Shown here piece after piece: positions 20,221 through 28,198 of a stretch of DNA of 64,000 nt. Source of the DNA: JANSXG01 sp965652425 (GTDB lineage: Bacteria > Planctomycetota > Phycisphaerae > Phycisphaerales > UBA1924); the NCBI GenBank assembly GCA_965652425.1, contig CBFGVX010000006.1, forward strand, positions 1 to 64,000. Direction: 5' to 3'. Numbering within the stretch: the first letter of the stretch is position 1; each line of letters starts with the position of its first letter. The notes under the pieces were generated by a model, which was given only the letters and a program-made list of their open reading frames with translations, made no database searches and had not been told where the DNA came from. The translations under genes were made by a program, and so were the position numbers.

Positions 20221-21198
20221 CTACTGCACAAGCCCCTGGGTCAGTCTCATGAACGCCGTTTCGAGATTCACGGGCTCCTCGCCGAAACTCGTCAGCCGGA
20301 ATCCCGCGTTGACAAGCCGGTTGGGTATATCCGAAATGCTGTGCACCGAGGAGTCCTCGATCGTCAGATGGATCACCGATTGATGCCCGTTGCCCCGAGC
20401 GAACGCCCCGCTCTCCTCGGCATCCACAATCTCGACCTTCTTTACACCCGGCACCTGGTGCAGCAGTTTCGCGGCATCCTCGGTTCGGTCCGCCACCGCG
20501 ATGTGAATGACATGCTCGAGCTTCGCCTTGCGCATCACATCCCGCACCGAGCCGTGGAACACCAAGTTCCCCCGTTCGATGATCCCCACCACATTGCAAA
20601 GCTCCGACAGCTCCGAAAGGATGTGGCTGGAGATAATGATGGTCTTACCCATCCGCTTGAGCTCCTTCAGCAGCTCGCGCATTTCGATGCGGGCCCGCGG
20701 GTCCAGGCCCGACGCCGGTTCGTCCATCAGCAGCACTTTCGGATCGTGCAGGAGCACGCGCGCCACCGAGAGCCGCTGCTGCATGCCCCGCGAAAGACTG
20801 TTCACCTCGGCGTTGGTCTTGTAGGTCAGATCCGTGAGGTCCAGCACATCGGCCACAACCTTTGTGCGTTGCCCGCCGTGGATGCCGTAGGCCGCCGCGA
20901 AGAATTCGAGGTACTCGCTCACCACCATGTCCTCGTACGCGCCCATGAAGTCCGGCACATACCCGATGATCGGGCGGATCTGGCGATTCTGATACCCGAC
21001 GGTCAACCCGTCGATCATCGCCTGCCCCCTCGTCGGTTTGAGCAGCGTCGCGAGGATCTTGATCGTGGTGGTTTTTCCCGCGCCGTTGGGACCGATGAAG
21101 CCGAAGCAGTCCCCCACCTCAATCGTGAGGTTGAGGTTGTTCAGCGCCACCAGCTCGCCGTATTCCTTCGACAGGTTGATCGTCTCGATCATCGCCAT
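20221..21198 (-). CDS. ABC transporter ATP-binding protein
   Basis: 325 residues. Walker A GPNGAGKTTT near residue 37, signature LSRGMQQRLSVAR, Walker B VLLMDEPASGLDP, and a switch His in IISSHILSELSELC. The C-terminal 90 residues form an extra domain of the kind found in CcmA/NatA-type ATPases that partner ABC-2 permeases. The ATG lies immediately after the stop of the 815-residue membrane protein gene, so they are expressed together. No ABC-2 permease gene is adjacent, which is unusual. Confidence 0.92.
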   Translation of the reverse strand: MAMIETINLSKEYGELVALNNLNLTIEVGDCFGFIGPNGAGKTTTIKILATLLKPTRGQAMIDGLTVGYQNRQIRPIIGYVPDFMGAYEDMVVSEYLEFFAAAYGIHGGQRTKVVADVLDLTDLTYKTNAEVNSLSRGMQQRLSVARVLLHDPKVLLMDEPASGLDPRARIEMRELLKELKRMGKTIIISSHILSELSELCNVVGIIERGNLVFHGSVRDVMRKAKLEHVIHIAVADRTEDAAKLLHQVPGVKKVEIVDAEESGAFARGNGHQSVIHLTIEDSSVHSISDIPNRLVNAGFRLTSFGEEPVNLETAFMRLTQGLVQ

Positions 21199-21200
21199 GG

Positions 21201-23648
21201 TCAGTTTCGCTCCTCGGTGCCCGATGGTCCATCTTCTTGCACGCCGCGCACGCTCAGCGGATCGGGCTCGAGAGGGTAGATCCAGCGCACGATCGTCCGT
21301 CCGGTCATGTCAAAGTCGCTCGCCGCCGAGCCGTTGCCCACCCGCAGGGGCGTCGGGCAGGCATCGGCCACCTCCCCGGTGATGATCAGGCACGGCGAGG
21401 TCAGATACTTGCTCAGGTCCAGCCCGTGCGTGGCACGCTGCACGGCGATGGATTGGCCGGTCTGGGCCAGTTCCGTCAGGTCCGGGCCGGGAATCAGCCC
21501 CAGCCAGTTGCTGAGCAGAACCCCGGTCGTCGTGTCCACTGTGGGCGAGAAACTCAGCGTCGACACCGGAAGCTCGCTCTTGAGCCGCTGCTCGAGGCGC
21601 TCGTTCCCGACGATCCGGTACACGCTCAGGTCCAGCGCTTCTCCGGGCGCCCACGATGCCCCGCCGCTGGCCGCGGGATTCTTCCGCCACGCGAAGGTCC
21701 GCGATCGTGCGATCTGCCCGAGCCGATCCGGCCGCCCGTAGGAATCCACGACGCGGCTCTCGGTCTCCTGTCCGAGATTCAGCACGATCGTGACATTCGT
21801 CAGCTCACCGGGCAGGTTGTGCACCAGCGTGCCCCGCAGCCCTTCGGCCGTCGCCACCGGCCTGTCCTGCGGCGTCGGAGGAACCGGCATCTCCCAGACC
21901 GCGCCGCCCACCCAGTCCGCGCGGAACTGCTTCACCGTCGATCTCGTGGGAACCACGAGCCGTCTGGGATCGGAAGCGTCCATGACATACTGCCGCGCAT
22001 CGGGGAACGACACCGACACGATCTGATCCGGAGAACTCCACGGCATGATCGCGTGGTGCGCATCATCGTCCTCGTCGCCGACTCCGATGCTCCGCTCCCC
22101 GTAGTCCGGCAGCAGCATCGAGACCCAGGTCCGCGTGCGCTGCGTTCCCACGCCGTAGACATGATCGATGTAGGTGATGTGCTCGCCGCTGACGCGCACC
22201 GGGCTGAGCGCCCGCGCTCCGATCCAGCCGATCACGGAAAAAACGATCGCCGCGATCACAAACACGCCCCACGCATACTGGCTGCGCCCTCTCGCTTTGA
22301 GCAAGGCGAAACCGCCCGGTCCGGCGACGATCCAGTAGACCGCGAAGACGACGATCGCCAGCAGCAGCCCGACCCCGACCGCCGTCGAGCGGTTGATCTC
22401 GTCGGCCACGAACCCGTCGATGAACACCGTGCCGGACCCGGTCCCCAGCGATCGAAGCCGGCGCGTCATCGAAGTGTCATTGAATTCCTCCTGACCCGGA
22501 ATCAGGAACCGCTGGCCCAGGATGCGATGCCAGAACTGATCGGCCCGCAGGCCGCCGGCCGAGGCGAGAGCCCTGCTCCGCAGGTCCAGCCCGACCACCG
22601 TGACCAGCCCGGCCCCGTTCCGGCGCTGAGCAACCGTCGCGCCTTCCGCGCCCTCGATCAGGGCATACCCCTGAGATTCGACATCCGGCCGGTACACATA
22701 CCCCACGGTCCGGCTGGGCAGGGACGCCGTGTTCTGAGGACGCAGCAGAAGATGGCGGTACTGCTCAAGCCCGATGTCTTCCCGCCTCTCGAACCGTCCT
22801 TCCGGGAGCAGATCGGCGAGCGGATTGCTGGAGGCAAACCATGCCGGGTTCACGCTCTCCGGCACCACGATGAGATGCCCGCCCCGCTGCACCCATTCCC
22901 GGAGAGCATCAGCGCGAGCGCCGGCGAGCTGCAGCGGATCACCGTCGGTCCACACCAGCGTGTCGTACGAGGACAATCCGATCCATCGATCCGGCATCTG
23001 ATCCGGGCTCAGCCCCGCGATCACCCTGAATTCACCGTGCCCGGTTCGGACGCGCTCACTGCGACTGCCGATCCGAGCGATCGCTTCGTACTGATCCAGC
23101 CCGAACGCATCACCACCGACGACGCCGATCTTCGATTCGGTCGCCGAGACGACTTCCCTTGGAAGAAAGCTCGTGGCCAGAAGTTGGCTACCAACGGTCA
23201 CCTCTTCTCCCGAAGCATCTTCGGGAAGCTCACGCACGGTCACCGTGAACTCTGAACTCGTGCGCAGGTTCCAATCCAGCGGCAGGTAGATCCAAACCGC
23301 TCGCTCAGCACCGGCCACCAGCGAAACCTCGCGCCGGGCCAGAAGCGTGTCGCCGTCCGGATCGCGGCTGTGAATCTGGACCGCCGCGCGGATCGGCTGC
23401 CCGCTTGCGAGCTGCCGGACCGTCAGTTCCACACCGGCCCAGTCCCCGGGGCGGACGAAGCCGCCCACACCGAACTGGCGAACATTCACCTCGACCGGAC
23501 GCTGCCGCTGCACACTGCCCGAGGAGTCGCCCCCATCCTGCATGGCCACCAGAACCGGAGCCAGCAGAAGCATCGCCAGAAGAGCCACGGTTCCCCGCAG
23601 AAGGGGATAACGCCGCACCGGACCTGTTCGGAGGAGGAATTCACGCAC
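21201..23648 (-). CDS. Large membrane-anchored protein paired with the ABC ATPase
   Basis: 815 residues, family not securely recognised. A hydrophobic N-terminal segment (LLRGTVALLAMLLLAPVLVAM) is followed by a long extracytoplasmic region. That region has a GATase-like stretch (SSYDTLVWTDGDPLQLAGAR, then LREWVQRGGHLIVVPE), as in GldG/DUF4350-type proteins. Two further membrane segments near 430-490 flank FALLKARGRSQYAW, and a beta-rich C-terminal domain follows. The coupling with the ATPase suggests it is part of, or accessory to, an ABC-type machine. The GTG start at 23648 is a best guess. Confidence 0.55.
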   Translation of the reverse strand: MREFLLRTGPVRRYPLLRGTVALLAMLLLAPVLVAMQDGGDSSGSVQRQRPVEVNVRQFGVGGFVRPGDWAGVELTVRQLASGQPIRAAVQIHSRDPDGDTLLARREVSLVAGAERAVWIYLPLDWNLRTSSEFTVTVRELPEDASGEEVTVGSQLLATSFLPREVVSATESKIGVVGGDAFGLDQYEAIARIGSRSERVRTGHGEFRVIAGLSPDQMPDRWIGLSSYDTLVWTDGDPLQLAGARADALREWVQRGGHLIVVPESVNPAWFASSNPLADLLPEGRFERREDIGLEQYRHLLLRPQNTASLPSRTVGYVYRPDVESQGYALIEGAEGATVAQRRNGAGLVTVVGLDLRSRALASAGGLRADQFWHRILGQRFLIPGQEEFNDTSMTRRLRSLGTGSGTVFIDGFVADEINRSTAVGVGLLLAIVVFAVYWIVAGPGGFALLKARGRSQYAWGVFVIAAIVFSVIGWIGARALSPVRVSGEHITYIDHVYGVGTQRTRTWVSMLLPDYGERSIGVGDEDDDAHHAIMPWSSPDQIVSVSFPDARQYVMDASDPRRLVVPTRSTVKQFRADWVGGAVWEMPVPPTPQDRPVATAEGLRGTLVHNLPGELTNVTIVLNLGQETESRVVDSYGRPDRLGQIARSRTFAWRKNPAASGGASWAPGEALDLSVYRIVGNERLEQRLKSELPVSTLSFSPTVDTTTGVLLSNWLGLIPGPDLTELAQTGQSIAVQRATHGLDLSKYLTSPCLIITGEVADACPTPLRVGNGSAASDFDMTGRTIVRWIYPLEPDPLSVRGVQEDGPSGTEERN

Positions 23649-23701
23649 CGGGCGGCAGTATACGCCTTCACCCCGACCCGCCGCCCGCCGATAAGCCCGA
23701 T

Positions 23702-23983
23702 ATGCCCGGTTCTCCGCACCTCATCCTGCTCCTCATCGCGTGCGCCGGCGCGGGAGTGGGCGCGTTCCTCTACACCATGGCCGCGAAAATCGCCTGGGAG
23801 ATCCGGGTCCATGAACTCAGGGTCCAAACGCACCGTCTGCGTATCGAACAGGACAAGAAACTCGCCATGCTCCGCAGCGCGCAAATGGGAGAGCCGGACG
23901 CCGAGATCGCCGTCAAGCTCATCAGCACGCCCGGCGATGCGGGCCATCCGGAGATGCCGTCCGAGCAGCGCAAGGCGGCCTGA
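23702..23983 (+). CDS. Small single-pass membrane protein
   Basis: 93 residues from MPGSPHLILLL. One N-terminal hydrophobic segment (LILLLIACAGAGVGAFLYTMA) is followed by a charged, coiled-coil-like helix (RVHELRVQTHRLRIEQDKK). Function unknown. Longer starts upstream run antisense through the 815-residue protein gene and are rejected. It converges on the M20 peptidase gene. Confidence 0.55.
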   Translation: MPGSPHLILLLIACAGAGVGAFLYTMAAKIAWEIRVHELRVQTHRLRIEQDKKLAMLRSAQMGEPDAEIAVKLISTPGDAGHPEMPSEQRKAA

Positions 23984-23989
23984 ATCAAT

Positions 23990-25438
23990 TCACGAACCGG
24001 CGGCGAACTCCGCGATCAACGCCGCGTGCGTCCGCATCCCCAGCGTGAAGCAGTCGATCTCAAACTTCTCGTTCGGCGAGTGAACCCGGTCGTCATCGAG
24101 CCCGAAGCCGATGAGGAGCGTGTCCAGACCGAGCTCCGCCTTCAGCAGACCGACCACCGGGATCGAGCCGCCCGACTTGATCAGGTGAGGAGTGCAGCCC
24201 CCCGCGACCTCCAGAGCCGACATCGCGGCCTTCAAGTAGGGCGAATCCGCCGACACATTCCCCGGATGCCCGCCGTGCAGGTCGGTCAGTTCCCAGCGGC
24301 AACCCGGCGGCGTGCGATCTTCCAGCCATGCGAAGAACTTCTGCGTGATCGCTTCCGGATCCTGATCCGCCACCAGCCGGAACGACACCTTCGCGCCCGC
24401 GTACGACGGGATCACCGTCTTGGCGCCCTCTCCCTGGTACCCGCCCCAGATGCCGTTGATGTCGCAGGTCGGCCGGGCCCACTCGCGCTCGAGCGCGCTG
24501 AAACCCTTCTCTCCTACATCCGCTTCCGGTGGCAAACCGATCTTCCTCAGCGAAGCCACAGCATCCTGCGGCACTCGCGCCCACGCCTCCTTCTCTTGGG
24601 CCGAGATCGGGCGCACATCGTCGTAGAAGCCGGGGATCGTCACCTTCCGATCCGAATCCCAAAGCTGGGCGAGCACCTTCGAGAGTTCGTTGATCGGGTT
24701 CGGGCATTTGCCGCCCCACATGCCCGAGTGCAGATCCTGATCCGGTCCGTGCAGCACGATGTTCGTGTACGCCATGCCCCGCACACCCGTGGTGATCGCG
24801 GGCTGCCCGCGTCCGAGTTGCCCGGTGTCGGAGATGACGCAGATGTCGCACTGCTCGAGTTTGGCCCGGTTCTCACGCACGAAATGATCCAGATGCACCG
24901 ACCCGGATTCTTCTTCGCCTTCCAGCAGGATCGTCAGCCGGATCGGCACCTCGCCGTGCTGGTCTTTCCACGCCCGCAGCGCCTCGAGGAAACTCGCGAC
25001 CTGCCCCTTATCGTCCACGGCCCCTCGCGCCACGATCCGGCGCTGGGGCACATCGTCCTCGATCGGGCCGTTGGCCTCTTTGATCACCGGCTCGAACGGC
25101 GGCGATTCCCAGAGATGCAACGGATCCGGCGGCTGCACATCGTAGTGGCCGTAAAAAAGCACATGGGGTCCCGTGTAGTCCGCCGCACCGGCGTGCTCGG
25201 CCCAGACGATCGGATGGCCCGGCTTGTCCGCGCTGCCCGTCGGCTTGAGTTCGGCCTTGATGCCCGCGTCTGCAAGGCGGTCCACCGCCCACTGCGCCGC
25301 CTCGCGGCACTGCGACCTGTATTTCGAGTCCGTGCTGATGCTCGGGATCCGCAGCCAATCCATGAGACGCGCGATCGCGTCCGCTTCGCTGTTATGCAGG
25401 GCAGTAAAAATCCGGTCCAGAATCGCTGTCTCGCTCAC
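23990..25438 (-). CDS. M20-family dipeptidase (CNDP/PepV-like)
   Basis: 482-residue cytosolic zinc dipeptidase. Metal ligands: GHYDVQPPDP (His, Asp), ARGAVDDKGQ (bridging Asp), LLEGEEESGS (catalytic Glu and ligand Glu), ISDTG (Asp), and a late His (near ADDRVHSPNE-type text). The start is the GTG at 25438, because GGAGG lies 6 nt before it; the upstream ATG at 25468 has no SD. The long insertion between the catalytic halves is the dimerisation domain typical of the CNDP group. Confidence 0.92.
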   Translation of the reverse strand: MSETAILDRIFTALHNSEADAIARLMDWLRIPSISTDSKYRSQCREAAQWAVDRLADAGIKAELKPTGSADKPGHPIVWAEHAGAADYTGPHVLFYGHYDVQPPDPLHLWESPPFEPVIKEANGPIEDDVPQRRIVARGAVDDKGQVASFLEALRAWKDQHGEVPIRLTILLEGEEESGSVHLDHFVRENRAKLEQCDICVISDTGQLGRGQPAITTGVRGMAYTNIVLHGPDQDLHSGMWGGKCPNPINELSKVLAQLWDSDRKVTIPGFYDDVRPISAQEKEAWARVPQDAVASLRKIGLPPEADVGEKGFSALEREWARPTCDINGIWGGYQGEGAKTVIPSYAGAKVSFRLVADQDPEAITQKFFAWLEDRTPPGCRWELTDLHGGHPGNVSADSPYLKAAMSALEVAGGCTPHLIKSGGSIPVVGLLKAELGLDTLLIGFGLDDDRVHSPNEKFEIDCFTLGMRTHAALIAEFAAGS

Positions 25439-25505
25439 GCGGGCCTCCGGTAGTTCGGGAAGTCCCAAGCATACCCGACCGGGCGAGCGGCAATGAGCAG
25501 TTGAT

Positions 25506-25862
25506 TCAACCCATACCGGCGCGAAGCGCGGCGACGATATTCGCCGAAGCCACCGCCAGCGCGACGAGCACCACGCTCAGAAACAGCCCCACCTCGATGA
25601 TCCGGAACACCCGCTTGTGCGTCGGGAGCGATCGTTCCGTCGGGAGCACTCTCGCCTCTTCCCGAGATGAATGACCCGTCGCGACCTCGAAACCTTCGAG
25701 TTCCGCGTAGCTTCGGGGCGGTCGATCGAGCCAGTCGATGCCGCAGCGCGGGCAGGCACCCGGATGGGCGGTTTTCGAATCCCCGGTCGAAGCCCGCAAG
25801 CCACAGCCCACGCAGCGCGGTTGCGTCATCCAATGCGACTTGGTCGGCGTGGCGGTGCTCAT
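25506..25862 (-). CDS. Zinc-ribbon protein with one C-terminal membrane segment
   Basis: 118 residues from MSTATPTKSHWM. AGGAG four nt before the ATG fixes the start at 25862. CVGCGL and CPRCGIDW form a zinc knuckle; IEVGLFLSVVLVALAVASANI is a membrane anchor near the end. The order is reversed relative to the two paralogues at 10.8-11.9 kb (ribbon first, then membrane), so it is a different design. Function unknown. Confidence 0.6.
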   Translation of the reverse strand: MSTATPTKSHWMTQPRCVGCGLRASTGDSKTAHPGACPRCGIDWLDRPPRSYAELEGFEVATGHSSREEARVLPTERSLPTHKRVFRIIEVGLFLSVVLVALAVASANIVAALRAGMG

Positions 25863-25961
25863 CGTGCTCCTGAAGCATAGAGTGCAGGCCCCGAAATGCA
25901 CGAATTTTTTTACCAATACCGCCCACAGGAAGTTTTTGGTCCGGTGCGGGAGTTACCTCGA

Positions 25962-26639
25962 ATGAAAACAACCATTGAGGACTGGGTAAAGCTGCTGGCT
26001 TTCTTGGCTTCTTCGAGAACGCCAGCGGCACCCGATTCTGCCAACTTCGCCGACGAAGCCGGTCATCGCCGTTCCGTGGACCGTCCGTTTCTCGCATGGC
26101 TCAATGGTGACCCGGATTCGGATGGGGCGATCGCCCGTCTGACCGACTCACCCGAACCGGATGTGGCTCTCTGGGCGTGTCTGGCCACCGGCAAGTGCGT
26201 CCCACAAGCGGTTCTCGACAATCAAAGGGCCGATGAGCGCCGATCCAGCCACGATGCCGGGAGTCTGTTCCCGCAGGTCAACGCCTCCGGCCCCATCGCG
26301 ATCGAGGTGTGGTCCGAGGTGGAACTCAGTTCTTTGCACGCACTGTCGTGGATGGCCGAGCGGGACGCTTCACTGCGACCGTTGGTCAGGCGCGTCGCCA
26401 CCTGGCACATCGAGAACCTGCAACCCGACAACGCCACGAATCACCCGTGGGCGGTCCATGTGTTCGCGGCGATCGGAATCCTGACCGGCGAGGCCGATGC
26501 GCTGATGTACGCCCAGACCTTGCTGCACAACTGCCAAGTATCGCTCGGACGGCCGGACGCGCTCTCGGCGCTTATCCTTCGCGATGCGTCGAACGCTCTT
26601 CGAAGCGAGGGGATGGTCCGTTGGTTGGGTGAGGCGTAA
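25962..26639 (+). CDS. Conserved-looking hypothetical protein, helical
   Basis: 225 residues from MKTTIEDWVKLLAFLAS, with a GGAG nine nt upstream; an earlier ATG at 25896 is possible. The sequence is soluble and mostly helical, with a SELSSLHALSWMAERDASL-type middle and repeated hydrophobic helices reminiscent of HEAT-like solenoids. No catalytic motif was seen. It ends 7 nt before the convergent tatA gene. I do not recognise the family. Confidence 0.6.
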   Translation: MKTTIEDWVKLLAFLASSRTPAAPDSANFADEAGHRRSVDRPFLAWLNGDPDSDGAIARLTDSPEPDVALWACLATGKCVPQAVLDNQRADERRSSHDAGSLFPQVNASGPIAIEVWSEVELSSLHALSWMAERDASLRPLVRRVATWHIENLQPDNATNHPWAVHVFAAIGILTGEADALMYAQTLLHNCQVSLGRPDALSALILRDASNALRSEGMVRWLGEA

Positions 26640-26645
26640 GCGTAA

Positions 26646-27008
26646 TCAGGCGTTGCGCGGCTGTTCGCCCTGTTCGGATGCGGTCATCGGCGAGACCGAT
26701 TCCTGGCTCACACTGCGTCCATCGGCCTGGACAACATCCGAGCGGTTGTGGGCGCTGGGCAGTTGTTCGGCGGGAGAGTCACTTTTCTGCTTCGGTTTGC
26801 TGGAGGCCTCGTCGATCTCGTCTTCGATGCCCTGAATTCCTTTGCGGAACTCGACAATGGACTTGCCCACCCCGCGACCGACCTCCGGCAGGCGGCGGCC
26901 AAACAGCAGCAGCCCGATCACGAGCACAACGATCCACTCCCAGCCACTGGTCATGCCGAGGAACGCGATCACAGGAAGAAAGGCGGTATCAGGCGTGGCG
27001 ATCATCAA
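26646..27008 (-). CDS. tatA: Twin-arginine translocase subunit TatA/TatE
   Basis: 120 residues. The pattern is that of TatA: WEWIVVLVIGLLLFGRRLPE (membrane helix and FG hinge), then the amphipathic helix VGRGVGKSIVEFRKGIQGIE, then an acidic and polar tail. TatA forms the pore for folded, cofactor-bearing proteins. No tatC is adjacent. An alternative start one codon in (27005) is equally good. Confidence 0.92.
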   Translation of the reverse strand: MMIATPDTAFLPVIAFLGMTSGWEWIVVLVIGLLLFGRRLPEVGRGVGKSIVEFRKGIQGIEDEIDEASSKPKQKSDSPAEQLPSAHNRSDVVQADGRSVSQESVSPMTASEQGEQPRNA

Positions 27009-27143
27009 TGCTCCAGATCATCTTGCGATACGGGCCGAGGGTAGCGGGCGAATGCTGGTTTCAGGCCCGTGTGGGATTGTACCGGTCTGAAGCCGAACGC
27101 GGGCTCAAACGGGGCATTTCCTTGAGAGACGAGGAATCTCGAC

Positions 27144-27175
27144 AAAAAACCCGCGTCGCAGGGCGCGAGCGCGGG
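27144..27175 (-). terminator. Rho-independent terminator
   Basis: On the minus strand CCCGCG (27170-27175), loop, CGCGGG (27150-27155), then six T residues (27144-27149). It lies 40 nt past the stop of the secreted protein gene at 27215-28039. Confidence 0.85.
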
Positions 27176-27214
27176 GTGGGAGAAGGCATCATTATTTCCG
27201 CCTGCGGGCCGGGC

Positions 27215-28039
27215 TCAGCACTCGGTGCCGAACGCAGTCAGTACGGCGTTCAGGTCATCGAGGTCCACCACGCCGTTCCCGTCGGTGTCGCCGATTGAGG
27301 TGTTCTGGCCGAAGTTCGTGAGCACGATGTTCAGGTCGTCGAGATCGACGCTGCCCGACTCATCCACATCCGCCGGGCATTCCGGCTGGAGGGGGGTGAT
27401 GCTGATGTTGTCGACCTGGAAGTCGTAGTTGGTGAAGCCGTAGAAGAAGCCCGGGACATAGGTGGTGAACTGGACCTCGTCGACGCTCTGGAGCATGTCC
27501 GTCCAGGTTCGGTTCGAAGGGAGGATGGGCTCGTAGGTGTTAGGATCCTCATCGCCGGTGCCGCCCCAACCCGGAGGCAGCGCGGTGTCGTTGACATTGT
27601 CGATGATGAATTCGAAGGTTCTCCAGCCCTCGCCGGGTCCGGGCAGTTCGCCCCCGTAGAACCAGACGCTGTTGTATGGCGCGGGACCTGAAACATCGTA
27701 ATCCCGCAGTTCCAGGACGATATCGCGCGGTACTTCGCTGCCGAAGAAGGTGATGGAATTCACCTTGATGTCGATGGTGACACGGACGGGCCCGGTCTGC
27801 GTGAAATCGGTGACGAAGGTGGCGTTCGAATCGGTCCGGATGCTGCAGCCGAAGGTGTCGACCTGAACATGGCGCAGGTGGGCACCGGGGTTCCCACCGT
27901 TCTGAAGAATGGTGGCTTGGCCGTTGATGGACCAGCCCTCGGGGCCGTTGTCGAAGGTGACGGTGTGCCCACTGCCGGCGAGTGCCGCGCTCGTGAGTCC
28001 TGCTCCGGCGACGATGGCGAAGAGTGATCTGCGGTTCAT
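27215..28039 (-). CDS. Secreted protein with C-terminal dockerin-like repeats
   Basis: 274 residues. The signal peptide is MNRRSLFAIVAGAGLTSAALA; AGGAGG seven nt before the ATG fixes the start. The middle (VTFDNGPEGWSINGQATI, DIKVNSITFFGSEVPRDIVL) reads like a jelly-roll, laminin-type domain. The end carries two calcium-loop repeats, DVDESGSVDLDDLNIVLTNF and DTDGNGVVDLDDLNAVLTAF. Planctomycetes use such tails on many exported proteins, probably as calcium-stabilised docking or anchoring modules. Ligand unknown. Confidence 0.75.
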   Translation of the reverse strand: MNRRSLFAIVAGAGLTSAALAGSGHTVTFDNGPEGWSINGQATILQNGGNPGAHLRHVQVDTFGCSIRTDSNATFVTDFTQTGPVRVTIDIKVNSITFFGSEVPRDIVLELRDYDVSGPAPYNSVWFYGGELPGPGEGWRTFEFIIDNVNDTALPPGWGGTGDEDPNTYEPILPSNRTWTDMLQSVDEVQFTTYVPGFFYGFTNYDFQVDNISITPLQPECPADVDESGSVDLDDLNIVLTNFGQNTSIGDTDGNGVVDLDDLNAVLTAFGTEC

Positions 28040-28168
28040 GGTGTGTCCTCCTGAGGTTTCGATTCTTGCAGGCGCGGGGTGCCGCGCGATCGGGTGAGTG
28101 CCGGTCCTGATTCCGTGCGATTCGCTATCGAAGTTGCCGGTTGCGGTTGCACGGGCGGGAAACAGCGG

Positions 28169-28196
28169 TAAAGTGTTCTGAACACTGTTCAGAACA
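28169..28196 (+). promoter_or_regulatory. Double palindromic operator overlapping a promoter
   Basis: Two 11-bp palindromes, TGTTCTGAACA (28174-28184) and TGTTCAGAACA (28186-28196), sit one base apart with centres 12 bp apart; together they also form one larger near-perfect palindrome. TAAAGT (28169-28174) is a possible -10, with a weak TTGCAC 16 nt before it, which would place the transcription start inside the operator. It lies 2 nt before the first ATG of the helix-turn-helix gene that follows, as expected for autorepression. Confidence 0.6.
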
Positions 28197-28198
28197 TC

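Noticed and set aside
28174..28196. LexA/SOS box
   Set aside because: The GAAC...GTTC spacing differs from the known Gram-positive box, no SOS gene follows, and the double palindrome fits an autoregulator better.
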